Origin: Flavobacteriales bacterium 34_180_T64
GTDB lineage: Bacteria > Bacteroidota > Bacteroidia > Flavobacteriales > Flavobacteriaceae
Direction of reading: 5' to 3'
Assembly: GCA_002162765.1 (NCBI GenBank)
Contig: MAAR01000005.1
Coordinates: forward strand, 124,001-188,000
DNA: 64,000 nt
Positions 46,697-54,800 of the stretch are shown piece after piece. Under the pieces are notes generated by a model, which saw only the letters and a program-made list of their open reading frames with translations, made no database searches and was not told the origin of the DNA. Positions within the stretch are counted from its first letter, which is position 1. Each line of letters begins with the position of its first letter. The position numbers were made by a program, and so were the translations under genes.

Positions 46697-48890
46697 TTTT
46701 AATATTTTGTAGAAGTTTCGCTACTTCAATAAATTTAATTTCTTCTTCGCTCTCAAGCTCGTTTCTATTAAAAAGGTTTCTTTTTTTGTAAAAGAATCTA
46801 TAGAGATTTTCTTCCCCTTTTTTTATTGAAGAAGGTAAACGAAAATTTGTCATAACGAAAGCAATTAATTCAGTATACTTTTCACTAGAATCCACACTTC
46901 GTTTTCCGTTTGTTTTTGGATATTTATTGTTTATTTCCGATATAATCTTTTCTTTTTTACTTTCTAGTTTGCCTTTAGAAATTTTGCCTTTTTGAATATT
47001 TAACCAACGATATAATTTAATCTCATCCTCTGGACAACCAGCAGAATAGGGTAATCTATTTTCTTGCGCAATAAAATTTATCAAATCATCAAATCTTTCT
47101 TCCCAAGTTTTTATTTCAGTCCTTATTACTTTGGATAATTTTATAAAATCATTTTCATATTTTTTTGTTGACAACCCAATATGTGAGCCTTTAAAAAACA
47201 TATATAGGCCTGATTCATCCAGTTTCAGGTTTTGTAAAATGCTAGATTGATTTGATTTTGGACGATATTTCAAAACGTGATTTGTTATGTCAGATATATG
47301 TTTTGGAGTTTTAAATTGAGTTAAATATTCTTCTACAATATCTCTGATTGTACCACCTTTAAAATTGTCTAATTCATCTTCCCATTTTTTTAAGGCAAAC
47401 ACACTTTTTCTACCAATAGGAACAAAACCATCTTTTCTTTTCATAGAAACTCGAATTTTTGCTTCCTCTGTATCATAATTTGGATGAAGTTCTAATACTT
47501 TTTCAAAAATTTCTTTAACCTTTGACGGTTTACCTAATTGTTCAAGAGCTTCGTAAGCATATTCGTATGCTTGCTTATTTGTATTTCTTTTAAAGATTAT
47601 ATTTTCCTCTAGATCAAGATATATTTCAAATTCATCATTAACTATTTTTTCACCAATCGGAAATGCTAAATCTAAAATTTCAATATTGTTTTTAGTTAGA
47701 AACCTTGATAGGTAGCTTTTAAAATTAAAAGAATAGGACTCTTCAATCCTATCACTTATTCTACTAGAAATATCGTTGGCTAAGGCATTTATATCGATTT
47801 CAGTATCGATATTTTTTTTTATTAAATAAAAATGTTTCCAGTTGTGTCTTTTTCGAGCATTAAAGTGTTTTGGTTGTATTACATCTTCAATATTTCCAAC
47901 TAATGAAAAACTATCACATAAATATGCGAATAATATGTAAGTTATAAATTCTCTAGATAAATTCGTATTATTTGTATTGTTAATGACGTCTACAACATTT
48001 GAATTTATATCTATTTGATCCGAGTTGGTATCAATACCATATTTTTGAAATAAATCGTCATTAAAGTTTTGTAAAAATAAAAGTTTATTTAATAAATTAT
48101 CGAGGCAATTTACTTTTTTTTGCCTTACTCTTTCTCTTGATAGATTTACGACGACAGCAATGTTGTCAAGAGTAAGCTCAGGTGAGTTTTTAAATATTTT
48201 TAAAGCTTTTTTTACAATTGTTGTTTGAGTTTCATCAAAAAGAATGTTTTTATTTAGTAAAAAATCAGTAACTAAAAAAATTGATTCGGATTCAAGTATT
48301 TTATTAGGGATTTGTGAAACAGAAAAAGTCTGTTGTATTAAAAAATTATTTCTTAATGAAATTAAATGTTTTTCATCATTTGATTCATTAACTTCAATCA
48401 AGAAATCATTAATATTAGATATATAATTTTCTAATTCAGGAATACATTTAATTCCAATATTCTTAATATTTTTAATTGCAAAACTATCTGAGAGTGATAT
48501 TTTTTCAGTAAAATTTTTGAGCTTTAAGTTTCCTTCTAGATATAGTGATATAGCATTTTTACTTCTTACAGAAAGACGATTTGTATTAATAAGAATAAAA
48601 CTATTTATTACATCTCTTTGAACTCTTGTTAATCCTATTATTATTTTTATAAGTGGATTTTGATATTCAGTTTTGAATTTCTCACTTTCAAAACCATTCG
48701 ATTGATAGTTATTACAAATTTCAATTAATTCTTCATTTGATTTCCTTCCACAATTTCGGAGCTTCTCAAAGGATTTAAATTTGTAGTAATATTCTTTTAA
48801 ATCTATAACTGAATTTAAGTTGTTGTATTTGCAAACGTGATATGATCTTACACTTATATTCTCTTTTCTATAAATTTCGTCTAATGTCAT
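46677..48890 (-). CDS. Multi-domain DNA-binding protein (alpha-CTD-like, sigma-4-like, HARE-HTH-like)
   Basis: This 737-residue protein is a chain of transcription-type modules. Residues 1-62 resemble an RNA polymerase alpha C-terminal domain (NISVRSYHVCKYNNLNSV, LRNCGRKSNEELIEI), with a second helix-hairpin-helix copy at about 105-160 (LSVRSKNAISLYL, IKNIGIKCIPELENYI). Residues 236-275 resemble sigma region 4 (TLDNIAVVVNLSRERVRQKK). About 437-505 and 515-565 resemble HARE-HTH domains, and 595-720 resembles a repeated helicase-associated domain. No catalytic site is seen. It is first in the operon with the DndD and DndE-HerA genes, so it probably recognises the DNA target. Confidence 0.7.
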   Translation of the reverse strand: MTLDEIYRKENISVRSYHVCKYNNLNSVIDLKEYYYKFKSFEKLRNCGRKSNEELIEICNNYQSNGFESEKFKTEYQNPLIKIIIGLTRVQRDVINSFILINTNRLSVRSKNAISLYLEGNLKLKNFTEKISLSDSFAIKNIKNIGIKCIPELENYISNINDFLIEVNESNDEKHLISLRNNFLIQQTFSVSQIPNKILESESIFLVTDFLLNKNILFDETQTTIVKKALKIFKNSPELTLDNIAVVVNLSRERVRQKKVNCLDNLLNKLLFLQNFNDDLFQKYGIDTNSDQIDINSNVVDVINNTNNTNLSREFITYILFAYLCDSFSLVGNIEDVIQPKHFNARKRHNWKHFYLIKKNIDTEIDINALANDISSRISDRIEESYSFNFKSYLSRFLTKNNIEILDLAFPIGEKIVNDEFEIYLDLEENIIFKRNTNKQAYEYAYEALEQLGKPSKVKEIFEKVLELHPNYDTEEAKIRVSMKRKDGFVPIGRKSVFALKKWEDELDNFKGGTIRDIVEEYLTQFKTPKHISDITNHVLKYRPKSNQSSILQNLKLDESGLYMFFKGSHIGLSTKKYENDFIKLSKVIRTEIKTWEERFDDLINFIAQENRLPYSAGCPEDEIKLYRWLNIQKGKISKGKLESKKEKIISEINNKYPKTNGKRSVDSSEKYTELIAFVMTNFRLPSSIKKGEENLYRFFYKKRNLFNRNELESEEEIKFIEVAKLLQNIKNENKRN

Positions 48891-49047
48891 TATAATTCTT
48901 GCAGATTCTTTTGAAACAATTTGAATTATCTAAAATACATTTAATTTTTTTATTCAGTTTGTGGTTTTCCTCATTTTTTTCTACGTTGGTAAATAACCGA
49001 ATGTGTTTAATGTGCCGTTGGTTTCAGTTAGTTTGCTGCTCATATGT

Positions 49048-50001
49048 TCAATATGCTCTATTGTCTTTAAATGCTCTAAAAAAATCTTCAAGGTCGCAAT
49101 TATACCAACCAGCTTCTTTAAGTTCTTCGTCAGACATTCCGTTTGTCATATCCCAAATTTCAGCTTTAATTCCTATTTCATTTAAATATGTCATTTTTGA
49201 GGTCATAATTGAAACTGCGTTTTTACTCATATCTGGGACAATTATAATGTTTTTCCCTTTCAAGACTTTTAGTTTGTTTTCGGTTAATCCATTTATACCA
49301 CCATAGGATAACCATGTGAATTTTGGTAATTCAATAGAACAAACAATAGCTGTTTTTTCACTTTCAACTAAAACGATCTGTTTTTGGGAGTTGTCCGTAA
49401 TAAGATGTTCACCAAAGAAACAGCTATAATAGCCATTTTCATTTTTGTAAGGGGCCTTAAAACGGTTAGTTCTTTTGCCGTTAGAATTGAAATACGAAAC
49501 CTTAGCTTTTTGAGTCTGCTTATTTGAATTTATATTCCAAAATACAATGCCTCTATCTTTACTTGTGCCTATGTAATACATTTCTTTTGCTTTGTCAACA
49601 CTTTCATTGTTATATTGTGTGCGTAAGTAACGTAGCAAATTATTCTCTTTCGGATTTTGTAAAAATCTAATAACTATACCAAAATCAATGTATTGTGTTG
49701 TTATGTTGCTTTGTGTAACATTTGTATTACAGTTTTGTAACACGTTTTTGTGTGACAATTGTAATACAGTTGGCTCGAATTTTTTAGTAATATTATTCCA
49801 GCAAAACTCGTTTCCTATTTCGTCTCTATAGATTGTAGGAGGAAGGCTTGAAGTACCACATGAATGACAATAACCATAGTTATCTGCCAAGCCTTTGTAG
49901 GTAGCAAATTTCCCGTCTTTATTAGTTTTGTTACAGCAAGGTGTAACTAAATTTCGCTTGCGCTTTGTTTCAAAATTTAAGATGGTTTCTACTTTATGCA
50001 T
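49048..50001 (-). CDS. Primase-like protein (zinc ribbon + Toprim), DUF6371-like
   Basis: This 317-residue protein starts with a zinc-ribbon (TPCCNKTNKDGKFATYKG, YGYCHSCG: four cysteines) and has a Toprim-like segment later (QIVLVESEKTAIV with the Glu, then KNIIIVPDMS with an Asp). It matches the DUF6371-type proteins on Bacteroidota mobile elements and is likely a replication primase-like protein for the element. The second Toprim acidic pair is weak (D-x-S), so activity is uncertain. Confidence 0.7.
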   Translation of the reverse strand: MHKVETILNFETKRKRNLVTPCCNKTNKDGKFATYKGLADNYGYCHSCGTSSLPPTIYRDEIGNEFCWNNITKKFEPTVLQLSHKNVLQNCNTNVTQSNITTQYIDFGIVIRFLQNPKENNLLRYLRTQYNNESVDKAKEMYYIGTSKDRGIVFWNINSNKQTQKAKVSYFNSNGKRTNRFKAPYKNENGYYSCFFGEHLITDNSQKQIVLVESEKTAIVCSIELPKFTWLSYGGINGLTENKLKVLKGKNIIIVPDMSKNAVSIMTSKMTYLNEIGIKAEIWDMTNGMSDEELKEAGWYNCDLEDFFRAFKDNRAY

Positions 50002-50016
50002 CCTTTCGTTGTTATT

Positions 50017-50113
50017 GCAACATGCAACTTGAATTTTGCGAATATTATCTATTAACTATTTGATAAACAATGCTTAAATCGCATTATTTGTTAATTTCCA
50101 AGTTGCGCGTTGC
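50017..50113. repeat. 15-bp inverted repeat, candidate element replication or control site
   Basis: GCAACATGCAACTTG (50017-50031) and CAAGTTGCGCGTTGC (50099-50113) pair at 13 of 15 positions across 67 bp. Inside lies AATGC...GCATT. The region is between the DUF3987 and primase-like genes. It is too wide for a terminator; an origin, partition or regulatory site are possibilities. Confidence 0.4.
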
Positions 50114-50118
50114 GATGT

Positions 50119-51408
50119 TTATACTTTACTCCATTTTCTTGAAATACTACTTTTGTTTAAACCAGTTATTTCAGCAACTGCCGACTGCTGTGCATTATTC
50201 TTCTTGGCAGTCTTAATGATTTGTTCTACTGTTGCATAATTGTTTTGAACCTTGATATTTTGTTCAACTATTATTTGAAAGTTTAAACAGTAAAATTCAT
50301 TAATCTCTATTGCTAGCTCAATATCTTTTTCAACTAACGATGATGCGAAAGTAGAGTTTTTAGAATGTCTCATCATAAATATTATTATACAGATTTTATG
50401 AATTGAAATCTGCATCTTAGACATATATTCTTTAATAATGGGCTTTGCATTCATTTGCCGTTTAATGAGGTCTTGTAGGTAGTTAAATAATATGTCCTCA
50501 GCTTCTTTGGATATAACTATTTTAAACTGCTTTTTAGTTTCGTCAACTTTCTCAGACTGTCGCTTGTAATCTAGGATTTTTTTTATGGATTTACTGTAAT
50601 TCAGTTTGCTTTCATTTGAAATTTCTCCCTTCATCAACACCTCATTATGAGTTAGTTTTGGCGTGAATAATACTCTGTCCACAAATCCACTTTCTAAGTT
50701 TCCATTTGCAAACAAGCTTGAGACTAATTGATGCTGCAAACCACCTAATAAGGTTGGGCAAGTTTCATTAATTCTAAAACTTTCGGTTGTTTTACGGGAA
50801 ATATCGACGTATCCATTGGTGTAGCCTTCCAGTAAAAAATTCCGCCATGCAATTCCGTCACGGCTATTAGAATTACCCATTTTATCAATGAGCGCGAATA
50901 ATTCATCAATCAAGATTCCAACGGAATTGGGATTTTCTGAATGAATTTTATGCGCTGATTCAATGGTCGCGTTTTGAATCAATATTTGCTTTCTCTTTGT
51001 TGATTTGTCATCTTCAAATTGATTGATTTTTAATTCTTTTTTATAATTATCGTAGTCTTCGTCATCAATTTCTTTGATTGGTCTAGTTGCTATTTTAATG
51101 GCTTCTGATTTTGCATCACCACGACTTCCAACAATTGTAAAGTATAAGTTTGGATAATTTTTATATCCAAAAGCATCTAAATAAAAGGTCAACCCAATAG
51201 AGGTGCAAACTGTAAAAAAGATTGAGCTAAGCATATACTCTTTTGGTATGCGTTTATACAAAAACGATTCATTTATTATTTTGGAATACTCACTTGGTAT
51301 TTTAGAAATTATGTTATCCAATTTATCAATTGCCTTTTCTGAATTATTCATTGATAAATTATCGAGCTCTGCTTGTATTTTTTCTTTAGTATAATCTTTC
51401 ATCTTCAT
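50119..51408 (-). CDS. DUF3987 P-loop protein
   Basis: This 429-residue protein matches DUF3987, a family of helicase/primase-like ATPases on Bacteroidota elements and phages. It has a nucleotide-binding GSRGDAKSEAIKI (G-x4-GKS-like with A), FLLEGYTNGYVDISRKTTESFRINETCPTLLGGLQHQLV and FVDRVLFTPKL. The C terminus ends in a helix-turn-helix-like VAEITGLNKSSISRKW. It is likely the element's replication helicase. It is followed 117 bp later by the primase-like gene. Confidence 0.72.
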   Translation of the reverse strand: MKMKDYTKEKIQAELDNLSMNNSEKAIDKLDNIISKIPSEYSKIINESFLYKRIPKEYMLSSIFFTVCTSIGLTFYLDAFGYKNYPNLYFTIVGSRGDAKSEAIKIATRPIKEIDDEDYDNYKKELKINQFEDDKSTKRKQILIQNATIESAHKIHSENPNSVGILIDELFALIDKMGNSNSRDGIAWRNFLLEGYTNGYVDISRKTTESFRINETCPTLLGGLQHQLVSSLFANGNLESGFVDRVLFTPKLTHNEVLMKGEISNESKLNYSKSIKKILDYKRQSEKVDETKKQFKIVISKEAEDILFNYLQDLIKRQMNAKPIIKEYMSKMQISIHKICIIIFMMRHSKNSTFASSLVEKDIELAIEINEFYCLNFQIIVEQNIKVQNNYATVEQIIKTAKKNNAQQSAVAEITGLNKSSISRKWSKV

Positions 51409-51924
51409 CTATTTATTAAACACAAGTTGTTGGAGTTCATTGCAGTACATGAGACGATTTAAGAAGTTGAATATTTGATCATAATCAAATCCATTCTCAT
51501 GTTCCTTAATATATTTGTATGGGTTGTCGCAGATTTGACCGGTTAATATTTTATCAAATGTGGTAGAGACTTTATTAAGCTCAATTATGATTTCTGGACT
51601 AAAAAGAGGATTGTTTTTTATTTCCTTTATCAATTTAATGGATTGTAAATAAAACTCGGTCTGATCGCCTGCCATATGAACGTGTCTACTCTCTTGAACC
51701 CAATTAATAAGTTTAGTGAAATCAAGCATTTGAGACATACTGAAATTCATGTTTTTCATCTCAACATTAAGTTTGTCTACATTGCTTATTTTGGGCTTGT
51801 GGATAAATTCAGAGATGGCGTCTCGTACTATATTTGAAGCTGAAATATCATTAACAAACGCATAATTGTTCAGATCATCTTTGAGGTTTTCTGATACTCT
51901 GGTATTAATTATTGTCGATTTCAT
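51409..51924 (-). CDS. Ribbon-helix-helix DNA-binding protein
   Basis: This 171-residue protein begins with a ribbon-helix-helix segment: STIINTRVSENLKDDLNNYAFVND, then SASNIVRDAISEF. The rest is helical without motifs. Such proteins on mobile elements act as regulators or as mobilisation accessory (MobC-like) factors. Its start overlaps the preceding HTH gene by 4 bp, and its stop abuts the DUF3987 start. Confidence 0.65.
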   Translation of the reverse strand: MKSTIINTRVSENLKDDLNNYAFVNDISASNIVRDAISEFIHKPKISNVDKLNVEMKNMNFSMSQMLDFTKLINWVQESRHVHMAGDQTEFYLQSIKLIKEIKNNPLFSPEIIIELNKVSTTFDKILTGQICDNPYKYIKEHENGFDYDQIFNFLNRLMYCNELQQLVFNK

Positions 51925-52226
51925 TTTCTTGGTGTATTACGGTTAGACTTTTTCTTATTGGGCAATGAATATGTCGTTGCATTTCGTTCCATTTCCTCAT
52001 TGGTGGATTGGCGATTCCTTAACATCCATTCATCTAAATCTTCTCGATTAAAGTAAATGAGTTTGCCCTCTGGCTTATAATGAGGGATATTGTTACTTGA
52101 TGTATGTTTATACATCTTACTTTTAGAAATGCTACAATAGTAACACCCCTCCTCAAATGATAATACTGTTTTTTGGCTAAATAGGATTTTCTCTATTCTA
52201 TCCAGAACGTCTTTAATATGTTCCAT
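51921..52226 (-). CDS. Excisionase-like helix-turn-helix protein
   Basis: This 101-residue protein contains a MerR/excisionase-type HTH: CYYCSISKSKMYKHTSSNNIPHYKPEGKLIYFNREDLDEWMLRN, the usual form for Bacteroidota element Xis/HTH proteins. It is the first gene of the xis-RHH-DUF3987-primase run and lies near the TATGCATA repeats. It would bind att or operator DNA to direct excision or transcription. Confidence 0.7.
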   Translation of the reverse strand: MEHIKDVLDRIEKILFSQKTVLSFEEGCYYCSISKSKMYKHTSSNNIPHYKPEGKLIYFNREDLDEWMLRNRQSTNEEMERNATTYSLPNKKKSNRNTPRK

Positions 52227-52317
52227 TTTTTTCTTTGGTTTTTGTAAATTAAAAAAATGGAATAGCTACTCCTTGTTTGTATACGATTACAAAGGTGTAA
52301 CACATTTCGTGAAAGGG

Positions 52318-52362
52318 TATGCATAAAAACATATGTCATGCATACTTATGAAAATATGCATA
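52318..52362. repeat. Three TATGCATA-type repeats (iteron or operator)
   Basis: TATGCATA occurs at 52318-52325 and 52355-52362 and ATGCATA at 52338-52344, in a 45-bp AT-rich stretch between the xis-like gene and the 52374 gene. GTATGCA...TGCATAC also forms an inverted repeat with a 15-bp spacer. The palindromic repeats could bind the HTH or RHH protein. Confidence 0.45.
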
Positions 52363-52373
52363 AACTTTAACTT

Positions 52374-53306
52374 TTAGGGAGCGGTAGATTTTATAAATTC
52401 AATAGTTTTTCTTATTTCTAATTGTTCGTTCAAAGATGTTTTATTCTTGGATCTGGAAATTGTAGATTGGGAAAAAGGCGTTTCATTGTTACTTAAAAAC
52501 AATTTTGATTTTCCAATATTAGTTTGAGATAATTTACTAAATATGTTTTTTTGAAGTGAAAAAAGCCAATAGGCTGCTTTTTGATTGCTACAAAAAAAGT
52601 AAATTTTAGAAGAATGTTCACTTGGATCTAATAGAAAAACATCACAAAAATCTTCTAGACTTGTTTTGTTTTCATCAATAAAATAGTCGGTGAAATGATT
52701 ATAGTTTTTTATAAAGGTCTCTTTATATTGTTCCTTAATTTTAAAATTTACATTAAAACTCTTTTCAATAGTTTGATTGTTAGTCTCTTCTAGTTCATCG
52801 TTCTTGAGTTTAACCAATTTCTTTAGTAGAGGAGTGTCATCTATTGTTTGATTATACCTAGCAATTTCAAATTCATTAAATTGGTTTAATTGATACTTTT
52901 TGTCATAATGCTCATAATTATCTCTGTAGGTATCTATTAAGTCCTCGTAAGCCTCTAACGTAGCAAAATCAATTAGAAACTGCTTGGAATCATACCCTTT
53001 TTTAAGGCCTTTTAGTTCTTTAAATGCAGGAAGTAGCTTTTGAGGGATTATTATGTAGTGATCTTCTGGTTTGTAGTTTGCTTTTTCCTTAATAAATAAA
53101 TTTCTTAAATCAATAAAGATATTTTCATTACAAAACAAATTGTTTCTGTAGCTACCTATTTCATTTACTGTGTTTATATGGGCACTATTAAATATTAGGT
53201 ATTGGTTCTTATAATTAATTAATAATTCTTTGATTTTATTAGTCCCTTTTTTCCATTCTTCTTTATAGGTCTTTTGATAGAGAGCAATATTCTTGTCGTT
53301 TTTCAT
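52374..53306 (-). CDS. Hypothetical element protein
   Basis: This 310-residue protein is charged and mostly helical, with SSKIYFFCSNQKAAYWLFSLQKNIFSKLS and LFLSNNETPFSQSTISRSKN near its end. I recognise no domain. It lies 10 bp after the integrase gene on the same strand, a position where Bacteroidota elements often have an unknown gene. Confidence 0.5.
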   Translation of the reverse strand: MKNDKNIALYQKTYKEEWKKGTNKIKELLINYKNQYLIFNSAHINTVNEIGSYRNNLFCNENIFIDLRNLFIKEKANYKPEDHYIIIPQKLLPAFKELKGLKKGYDSKQFLIDFATLEAYEDLIDTYRDNYEHYDKKYQLNQFNEFEIARYNQTIDDTPLLKKLVKLKNDELEETNNQTIEKSFNVNFKIKEQYKETFIKNYNHFTDYFIDENKTSLEDFCDVFLLDPSEHSSKIYFFCSNQKAAYWLFSLQKNIFSKLSQTNIGKSKLFLSNNETPFSQSTISRSKNKTSLNEQLEIRKTIEFIKSTAP

Positions 53307-53315
53307 TAAATGTAT

Positions 53316-54395
53316 TTAGAAATTTAAATCTGGGAGATTATCTACAGCATCGTCTTTTAGATTGTCAATGTAGTTTAAGTATTTTATTGTATTTCTTGTA
53401 TTGGTATGGCCTAAAGCATCGGCAACAGTTTTAAGATTCGCTCCATATTGTAAGAGTTGGGTTGCAAAAGTGTGTCTTGCGCAATAGAATGTAATATGTT
53501 TGTCAATTTTAGCTCTTTTTACCCAATTAGTTAGACATTTATTAATCCCGTTATCAGAAATTATGGTGCCCTTCTCTGAAGTCATATTAAAAATTAAATC
53601 GGATGGCTTCTTTTTCATGCCAATTAGGCTTAATAGGCTTTCTTTGAGTTTGATTTCTACTTTTTGGTTTGTTTTTTCTCGCCTGGTAGAAAGTCTATCA
53701 TTTTTGATGTTTGACCATTTAAGTTTTTTAATTTCTGCATACCCTAGGCCTGTAAAGCAAGCAAATAAAAATGCTTTTTTTAATTCATCATTTCCACACT
53801 TAGTATTTGCTAATAGTTGTAATTCTTCTGAGGTTAAAACTTGTTTTCTAAGTTCATCGCCATTAGTCTTTCGTTGAAACTTGATGTTTTTAGTTGGATT
53901 TTCACGAATTAACCCTTTTACTTCAGCATCTTTTATGATTTTTTTAAACCTCGTAAAATAATTATGCGGTGACTCACCAGTTAATCCAGATTGATCATTT
54001 AAGTAATCTTTGTAACCGTTCATTATTGAAGGACTTAAATCAGCCAATTTTAGTTTAGGATTATTTAAGTAAGCTTTAAAATGATTCAGCGTAGCTTTAA
54101 TCATTCGTAAATCCTTTTTAGTATAACTATCTACAAAAGAATCAGCAAAATCAAAAAAATTAATATTTCTTAAATGTTTGGGAAGATAATTAGTGTTTTG
54201 AGTTAAGTATTCTAACTCTCTATTCGATCGAATTAAGGTAGCAATATTTTTCTTTTCCGCTTTAACTGTTTTGGTATCGCTTGGATCAATTTTAATGTCT
54301 AGAAATTCGTAAGATCTCTCTCCATTAATATAAATATCTAAATAATACTTGATAGCTCCTTTGGCTAATTTCTTTTCTCTAAGTTTTATGCTCAT
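53316..54395 (-). CDS. int: Tyrosine recombinase (integrase)
   Basis: This 359-residue enzyme has a SAM-like core-binding domain (about residues 80-180) and a catalytic domain with CFTGLGYAEIKKLKW (box I), FYCARHTFATQLL (His-x-x-Arg region), ADALGHTNTRNTIKYLNY (box II His and Tyr nucleophile). In box I the usual Arg is Gly (TGLGYAEI), as in CTnDOT-type integrases, which also lack that Arg. It lies 140 bp from the right attachment site. The ATG at 54395 (MSIKLREKKLAKG) begins the arm-binding domain; the one at 54455 adds a hydrophobic leader. Confidence 0.85.
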   Translation of the reverse strand: MSIKLREKKLAKGAIKYYLDIYINGERSYEFLDIKIDPSDTKTVKAEKKNIATLIRSNRELEYLTQNTNYLPKHLRNINFFDFADSFVDSYTKKDLRMIKATLNHFKAYLNNPKLKLADLSPSIMNGYKDYLNDQSGLTGESPHNYFTRFKKIIKDAEVKGLIRENPTKNIKFQRKTNGDELRKQVLTSEELQLLANTKCGNDELKKAFLFACFTGLGYAEIKKLKWSNIKNDRLSTRREKTNQKVEIKLKESLLSLIGMKKKPSDLIFNMTSEKGTIISDNGINKCLTNWVKRAKIDKHITFYCARHTFATQLLQYGANLKTVADALGHTNTRNTIKYLNYIDNLKDDAVDNLPDLNF

Positions 54396-54534
54396 AAAAT
54401 CAGTAACAAACTGGTAACAAAAATAAGTAAAAATAGTGTAAGAAAAGGAAAACAAGAAAATTTAGTTGCTCTTGAATCTATTGGTATATCTGCTTTTAGT
54501 TGGTTGGTGTTTTCTTTTTGTTTTTAAAAAAGTA

Positions 54535-54548
54535 CCCACCTTGAGTAC
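54535..54548 (+). repeat. Right attachment site (att core)
   Basis: CCCACCTTGAGTAC is identical to 39019-39032 and is not part of any tRNA here. It lies in a 405-bp gap between the integrase gene and the SNF2 gene that otherwise holds no gene. Confidence 0.85.
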
Positions 54549-54553
54549 AGATA

Positions 54554-54600
54554 AAATCCGTAATGTCCTATTAATTAAGATGTTGCGGATTTGTCATTTT
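54554..54600 (+). terminator. Displaced native terminator of tRNA-Leu
   Basis: The stem AAATCCGTAATGTC / GATGTTGCGGATTT (54554-54567 and 54579-54592, with three G-T wobble pairs) lies 5 bp after the right att copy, at the distance a tRNA terminator has. It was probably the original tRNA-Leu terminator, moved away by the insertion. Confidence 0.7.
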
Positions 54601-54800
54601 AATTTTTGTACGATTTATGTATTGCTATGGAGCTTTCTCCTCAAAAATTTCATTGCACAGACAACAAAGAAGTCTCTTCAAATTTAACGAATTAATTCAA
54701 ACTATCTCAAAAAAACAGGCCCCCTACATGCTTTCGCGTTCCCCATATAGACGTATAATTTGAATTAAAACAGTATATACGTATATACATCAATAAAAAT

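Larger units (their letters stand above)
39019..54548. mobile_element. 15.5-kb integrative element inserted in the 3' end of tRNA-Leu
   Basis: The element is bounded by two copies of CCCACCTTGAGTAC (39019-39032 and 54535-54548). A tyrosine recombinase gene lies 140 bp inside the right copy, and the element brings its own tRNA terminator at the left. It carries an M23 peptidase, small proteins, a DndD/DndE-HerA operon, primase-like and DUF3987 replication proteins, and an excisionase-like protein. No relaxase, type IV coupling or conjugation gene is recognised, so it is likely mobilisable by others, or a satellite or genomic island. Confidence 0.85.

Noticed and set aside
48899-49306. A 135-codon plus-strand frame
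   Set aside because: It runs mostly antisense to the primase-like gene, has a hydrophobic random composition and no promoter or family match.
39019-54548. Conjugative element or prophage
   Set aside because: No relaxase, VirB4/VirD4, Tra, capsid, portal or terminase protein could be recognised among the element's genes.
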